Source of the DNA: Ulva prolifera | Lineage: Eukaryota; Chlorophyta; Ulvophyceae; Ulvales; Ulvaceae | DNA length: 64,000 bases | Direction of reading: 5' to 3' | Assembly: GCA_023078555.1 (NCBI GenBank) | Contig: CM041196.1 | Span: forward strand, 7,451,985 to 7,515,984 | Part shown: in pieces, positions 58,970-64,000 of the stretch | Layout of the letters: each line of letters opens with the position of its first letter | Position numbering within the stretch: the stretch's first letter is position 1 | Made by a program: the position numbers and the translations under genes | The notes under the pieces: generated by a model | Told to the model about the DNA's origin: nothing | What the model saw: the letters and a program-made list of their open reading frames with translations, nothing else | The model's database searches: none

Positions 58970-61900
58970 ATGTGCAGAGGTGGCACTGTTCTGCAGGTAT
59001 TGGAGCGTGTTGCCGTGACTGGACAGCCTGTTGTGACTATGAGTCATGAAGAACCGGGGACTCCTAAAGCACGCCAAGCGCTACTGCATGCGGATCTTGG
59101 GGCGCCCCCTTTCAAATATGTTGTTGGCGAGGAGCCCGTGACACCAGCAACCACAGTACTGCAGCCATCTGCGACCACTGCAAGAAACCAGACTAGCTTC
59201 AACGGGGCTAGCAGCACCGCAACTCGAAGTGAAGCAAAAAATCATGTTGCTTTGGCTAGCAGAGAGCAGTCGACTGCACACACGCAACAGTGGGGTACGT
59301 ATCTATGAGCAACAATGGGGTACGTCACTATGCATGCGTCAGCGTATTGTGCCCTGTTAGGCATTGCCACCACCAAGGTCACAAGTGCTTTCATCAAATG
59401 AGTCCGTTATGAAATCTGACTGTGCAGTTGTTTGCGCGTAGGGGCCAACACGGCACCAGGTGTTGTTGTACCACGCTTGCAAGACAGACGAAATTCAATG
59501 CATCGCAAGGGCACATATGGTCCAGATGAATGGGAGAGGTCCGACATCCCTGTGGGCTGGGCTCCGGTGCCGGTTTTCAAGGTCAGCTTCGTTTGCTGAC
59601 ATGATGGAACAGGGCGCCCATTCCATGGTCGTGTACTGGCCTTCCAACATGCATGCTGGTCCCATTGTGATCTTTGCATGGGCCGGTTAACCCTGTGAAG
59701 TCAAAATGAACAAGTTTTGCAGGTAAGCACAGCGGCTGGGACAGAGTCTGCACAGCTCATGGTGATGCTGGCCGAGGCTCTGAATCAGAAGCCTTTCAAG
59801 ATTAAATGTATACAGATGGACACTGGCCTTCAGGATGGGGAGTCTGTAGGTATCGTGCGCCTTGATGCTGAGCAAGGCGACCCCCCATGCAGGTCATTCG
59901 ATGTTGATGCAGTAGCTAAGCAAGCTGCAGAAGTGGTAAACAATGCACTTCCTGCAGCCAACGGCCGGCCCTTAAGCGCAATTGCAGAGCACACGCAGTA
60001 TGGCATACTAAATCGCTGAAGTGAATATTGCTGACTGCTGGTGTTTTAGAATGTGCCGACAGTGAGGCGTACCGATCCAAGCATCAGATTGGCATGCAGG
60101 GTCTGTTTATGTTTAGCCAACATCCCTTCTGCAATGCTTTCGACAGATCGTCTGAAGCTGGCTCTACAAAGCTATGGCACACTTGAACGTTTGTGCATTA
60201 TCAGGAATCCTCACGGCGCTACAAAAGGCTATGCGATTGTCGAATTCTCTCTGCCATCACAGGCTAAGAATGCATACAATTCAATCATGCATGACAGCAT
60301 GGTGCGCATTCTTAGTATCTTGTGCACCGTGTCAGTACATACATCTATTCCAGCAGCCACAAATTGATGAGCTATATCAAAACACAGGTATCTACAGCAG
60401 CATCTGACATTGGTTCCGATCATGAGACACAGCCCGACATTTCCTTCGGCAGATGCAATGCCAGTGGCATTGATCAAGCGGCTGTGCCTTCGCATATTTT
60501 GGTCGCTTGGTTTCAAGCTGGACACGTGTCCGAGTACTTCTCAAAAGCACTTTTCCTAATTTGTGTCCCTGATTCATACTTGGTATCAGGCAATCAGCTA
60601 AGAAATGCATTGGCAGAGGCTGCACAGTGCGCTCCGGATGAGATATCTGAAATATGGAGACACGAAGATGTCTCCTCGTCGTCATCATTTGACCGTGCAA
60701 GTGATCCAAGGTGTGGGAGACCATGGGGCTGTGTCCGATTCATGCGAGCCGATCATTGTGATGCAGCATTCCGAAACCTTGAGGCACGTGCTGCAAACGG
60801 CAGTGAAGGTGATGTCTTGCGTGTGGTGTTTGCTCCGCCAAACTTTGCGACATCACAGGAGGCAGTGCGACCCAAGCGTGCTCCAGAATTTGGAGATTTT
60901 GGTATAAAAGGGCCTGGATATGCACCTGGGTTTGATCCAGCTTCGAAACATGTGCCTGTGGCATCTCCAGGTGAGCTCAACACTCCATCCGGCTGCCATA
61001 ATTGCGTGTTCAACAGAGTTGTGTCAGCAGCAGGCGTGAGTTGTGCAGATGGACAGCAGGGCAGTGTCACTTCCCAAAGTGTGGCGAAAGCCTGTAAAGG
61101 GGCCAGTCAGGAGAGCTCTAAGAAACGCGCTGTGCATGGACCATCAAGTAATGGGCCTGAGTGTGGCAAGCCGGGCAAGGGACGGCCGTTGATGAACACT
61201 GGGCATCCCACCAAGCCAGGTCGATCCCAGAAGCGATCTCAGCGAGGTGGTCGCCTGTCAAAGGGACGCCCATCTATGGTGTCGCAGTGTCAGATACAGC
61301 ACAGAGGCCCCCGGGGGTACAATGCAGTGTTACCGCGTTTACAAGGTCACTGTGGTAGTGTCGCACCTGTGCGGCCACCCAGGTATTTGCCTGCCCCCCA
61401 GCCGAGTCGACCGATGCTGGGCTCATGGCAAGGTGCTCTTCCTAGAGTACGAATTCTGCATTGCCTAGAATGGCACCACCATGAGCTTCTGCCGCAGCAG
61501 GTTCGGATTGTGTTCAACGTGGTGCGTAAGGAGTCCGTCAGGCCTTGACCGTGTGTTACTTGTGAATTATTCTGTTGCCCAATCACGGCACACATGCATG
61601 CTTTATTGGCACCACGTACAGAGCTACACACAGCTTGCTCCTTGAATGTGAATGCCTGAGGTCGCTGGCAGATGGTCATTAGCAGCGCATCTAAGTCTGA
61701 CATGTACACCACCCGTGTGTAGGGCTCTCATGAATGCTGCTTGCGTCACGTTCCCTAGGTGGAGAGTCGTCCGGGCTGCAGGAATCAATGTAGTTGTGGT
61801 GTCTAGGTGGGTTCGAGTTGGCGGACAGACAGCATACACATGGCTCAACATCAAGGTGCCTGCCTCAGATAAATGCCTTGGCTGTACCACCTCCCTCGGC

Positions 61901-63008
61901 ACCCCGTCCAATGCACATGGGACACCTGGTCATGACACCACAGTGGGCACCGCAAGCGCCTGCTGTGGCCATCAGTTCAGCCACATGCAGCAGGCCAGAG
62001 CAACATGCGATGTCGAGGCCTGCATTGCAGTATCCGGTGTCAGTGGGTCACCAGTCACAAATGTGTCAACATGGACATACATCCCCGCAAGTAGTACAGA
62101 TTGCTGAGCATTCAGTGGCAGACCCCGCGCAGTATGTGCAATCTTTGACTCCACCGAGTTTTGCACATGATCCAGGACTCTGCCAACAGCAATTGTACCC
62201 AGACGTAACACCGGCCGGTTCATATTTCGTAAGCAGTGGGCCACAGGTGAACCACTGCAGCACTCCGCGTGCCTCTCCCAGCGCACTTTGTGGGCAGCTT
62301 CCTCAACTCCAGGCTGCACATCAGCCGAACCAGTACGCTAGTGGCCCGTTGTGTCAGCAGGTTCCAGTACTTCACCCAGGACAGCGTGGAGATCCGACGG
62401 GCTTTGATGTACGTTCCAAGCACGTTGTGCTCTGTATCCATGTGCAGAGATATGACCGATGATATTGCGTACATGACTTGCATGACAATGCTACAATTGT
62501 TCCCCCATGTCTTCTGCATTCTTGCTGAGTGATGATGTCCCCCTTCTGGGCATTCTCGACGTACTTTACATTGTGAATGGCTGTGCTACGGATGATGTGC
62601 TCGACAACATTTGCTTCTTCCCAGCTGGTGTGTAATATTGAAAGGAGAAGTTGGTTGCTTGACAGCAAAGTTTCTGATCGTGTTGGTACATTCCGCGCCA
62701 AGAGATGTGCCTTGCACTCCCCCTACCCCCACTCCTGGTGCAGCTGCAGGAGTACACGTGTGTGAATGATTCTCACGCTGCAGGCACAACATGTCGGACA
62801 GAAACGTGGATTTCAAGTGATTGGAAATTTTTATCCTTCTGATCAAAACAATACGCATGCTTACAATTACGCGCAAAATCCAGGTGCGGCTAGCGCGTGG
62901 AGCAGCCAACATGCGCAACCAAGCGACCCTCACACACCGCAGGTGGTGAATTTGCAAGGGCTTGCAGGGCAACGTCACCAAGGTGTCAACAGCAACTTTG
63001 GTCCATAA
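58970..63008 (+). CDS. Raver-like protein with three RRM-type domains
   Basis: RRM-like blocks follow in order. First, from about 59760: QKPFKIKCIQMDTGLQDGES and GIVRLDA, ending NALPAANGRPL. Second, from about 60100: RVCLCLANIPSAMLSTDRLK with GTLERLCIIRNPHGATKGYA as the RNP1 region. Third, after the linker SHILVAWFQAGHVSEYFSKA, comes LFLICVPDSYLVSGNQLRNA with RPWGCVRFMRADHCDAAFRN (about 60500-60780). The order of three RRMs and the linker ending before ALFLICVPDSY resemble animal Raver (PTB-binding) proteins. A long Gln/Pro/His-rich tail follows, with related peptides near 60930 (PGYAPGFDPASKHV) and 62390 (GDPTGFDVRSKHV). The end I favour is 63008 (HQGVNSNFGP). Joining the 61794-63008 exons to the RRM part is inference, and the start is uncertain. 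I looked for a SPOC domain near 61400 and could not establish one. Confidence 0.5.
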
Positions 63009-64000
63009 GCGCAATAGCCTCTGCGCTCCTTCAGTATCAGATTATCGTATCAGCGGTCTCATGCAGTAGAGCAGAATGTATTCCTGACGACGAGGCTATC
63101 AGTATGATGTCAGACAATGCAGGTTATGCACAGCCAACGGTCCAAAAATTTCAGGAGAACGAGCAGCTGTGACATGCTTTCTATGTTTTCACAATTCGTC
63201 AACCTGAGGTAGCCCAGTGCTCCGATTGATGCCCTCCAAGCTGTCGGTGGTGCAGATTTGTTTATGGAGTTTGCAGTGAATGATGTACCATTGAATGTAA
63301 GTCCTGTTCCTCAATGGACGGAATCCGTGTCAGCATCGAGTAACAGTGAAAAAATTCTGTTTGCATTGACGTGGTGTTTGCCAAGCCATTCACCACCTGA
63401 TGTGACGTGTCGGCAGGACTGCGAGTGACCAGCGGCCGGCAGTGCGTCTTGATCTTCTGATGACACGAACATAGTAGCAATTATGACAGTTCAAGTGGAA
63501 TGCATACTCTGCGGCAGTGGCTCGATTTGCGACTGCACTGTATCGAGGCAACACGTCTATCATGAATAGTAACTATTCAGGATGACATTGGAATTTGCTT
63601 TTTGGCGTTGCAATCGATAGGCCATCAAAATCACATTTCATTAGATGGCAGAATTCACGTTGGCGATGCTTTGATGTTGACGTCGGGGTGCTTTGACTAT
63701 CGTGACCGCCCCGAGAGTGTTTTGATAGCCTGTGCACACGTCCCACAAATGTTTCCGGTGATCGTCGCTGTTAGTGCTCTCCCGAATTGTCGCGTGCGGA
63801 ACAACTTCAGTCACGACACGAATCTGTACTGCATTAGGAGGATGCACGCTGCTAGCTAGATATCTGTCGGTGGCATGATCTGTGCTTCCAATGAATCACG
63901 AGCTCCTGCATCTGCGCCTTGCCGGACGCTTCACAATTCCGCCGAGACTTGCATTCATCAGCACACAGTCTCGGCAGAAGTCTAACTTGTTCTTCGATAT
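63009..64000. other. Right flank without a recognised gene
   Basis: Frames up to 91 codons on both strands show no motifs. The edge may cut a gene continuing beyond the window. Confidence 0.3.

Noticed and set aside
61240-61910. Possible SPOC domain downstream of the third RRM
   Set aside because: Only scattered matches (a WxGxL-like piece and a hydrophobic strand) in different frames; not enough to claim the domain.

Overview
The window is nuclear DNA of an intron-dense eukaryote. Almost every recognisable protein is split into short exons (18 to about 600 bases) by GT-AG introns of roughly 45 to 500 bases, and acceptors are very often TGCAG. There are no operons, ribosome-binding sites or CRISPR arrays. 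The gene set suggests a photosynthetic protist, most likely a unicellular green-lineage alga: a plant-type class IV aminotransferase, DGAT1, a plant-like tandem-RRM protein, bifunctional UMP synthase, SEC62, a complex I B14.7-like subunit, an mTERF protein, PrimPol, a class III cyclase-type receptor and a p25-alpha/EF-hand protein. The lineage is inference; no rRNA or organelle marker is present.

Layout: B14.7/NDUFA11-like subunit (401-1121, +); mTERF protein (1245-about 3083, -); SEC62 (3590-5241, +); tandem cyclase-homology membrane protein (6733-about 11878, -); CKS1 (12382-13147, +); MIF4G protein (14219-15293, +); class IV aminotransferase (15384-16916, -); secreted or ER-targeted glycosyltransferase-like protein (17436-20601, +); unrecognised exons (about 20990-22045, +); p25-alpha/EF-hand protein (22665-25144, -); DGAT1 (about 25947-29059, +); two-RRM protein (30797-about 32355, +). 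From 32.4 to 37.8 kb lies a gene-poor stretch with a decayed LINE reverse transcriptase, a 34-base poly-C tract and a CA microsatellite. PrimPol follows (37791-39868, -), then a second gene-poor stretch with two long poly-G tracts (39.9-42.5 kb). Next come an AAAP amino-acid transporter (42519-44254, -), a 200-residue coiled-coil protein (44855-45668, +), a large uncharacterised coiled-coil gene (about 46.5-51.4 kb, -), UMP synthase (53360-55128, -), HINT (55830-56801, +) and a Raver-like triple-RRM protein (about 58970-63008, +).

Neighbours are unrelated housekeeping genes. Several pairs are divergent with about 0.4-0.8 kb between starts (aminotransferase/glycosyltransferase, p25-alpha/DGAT1, transporter/coiled-coil gene, UMPS/HINT), so shared promoter regions are plausible. 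Exon models for SEC62, CKS1, MIF4G, the transporter, the 200-residue protein, UMPS and HINT were joined by hand with reading-frame phase checked; others are approximate at one or both ends.

I did not find a convincing undescribed multi-gene system. The most unusual items are the double cyclase-homology protein that seems to have lost its metal-binding aspartates, the cluster of very long G/C homopolymers around the LINE remnant, a 38-base tandem duplication that sets the stop codon of the MIF4G gene, and the p25-alpha/EF-hand fusion.
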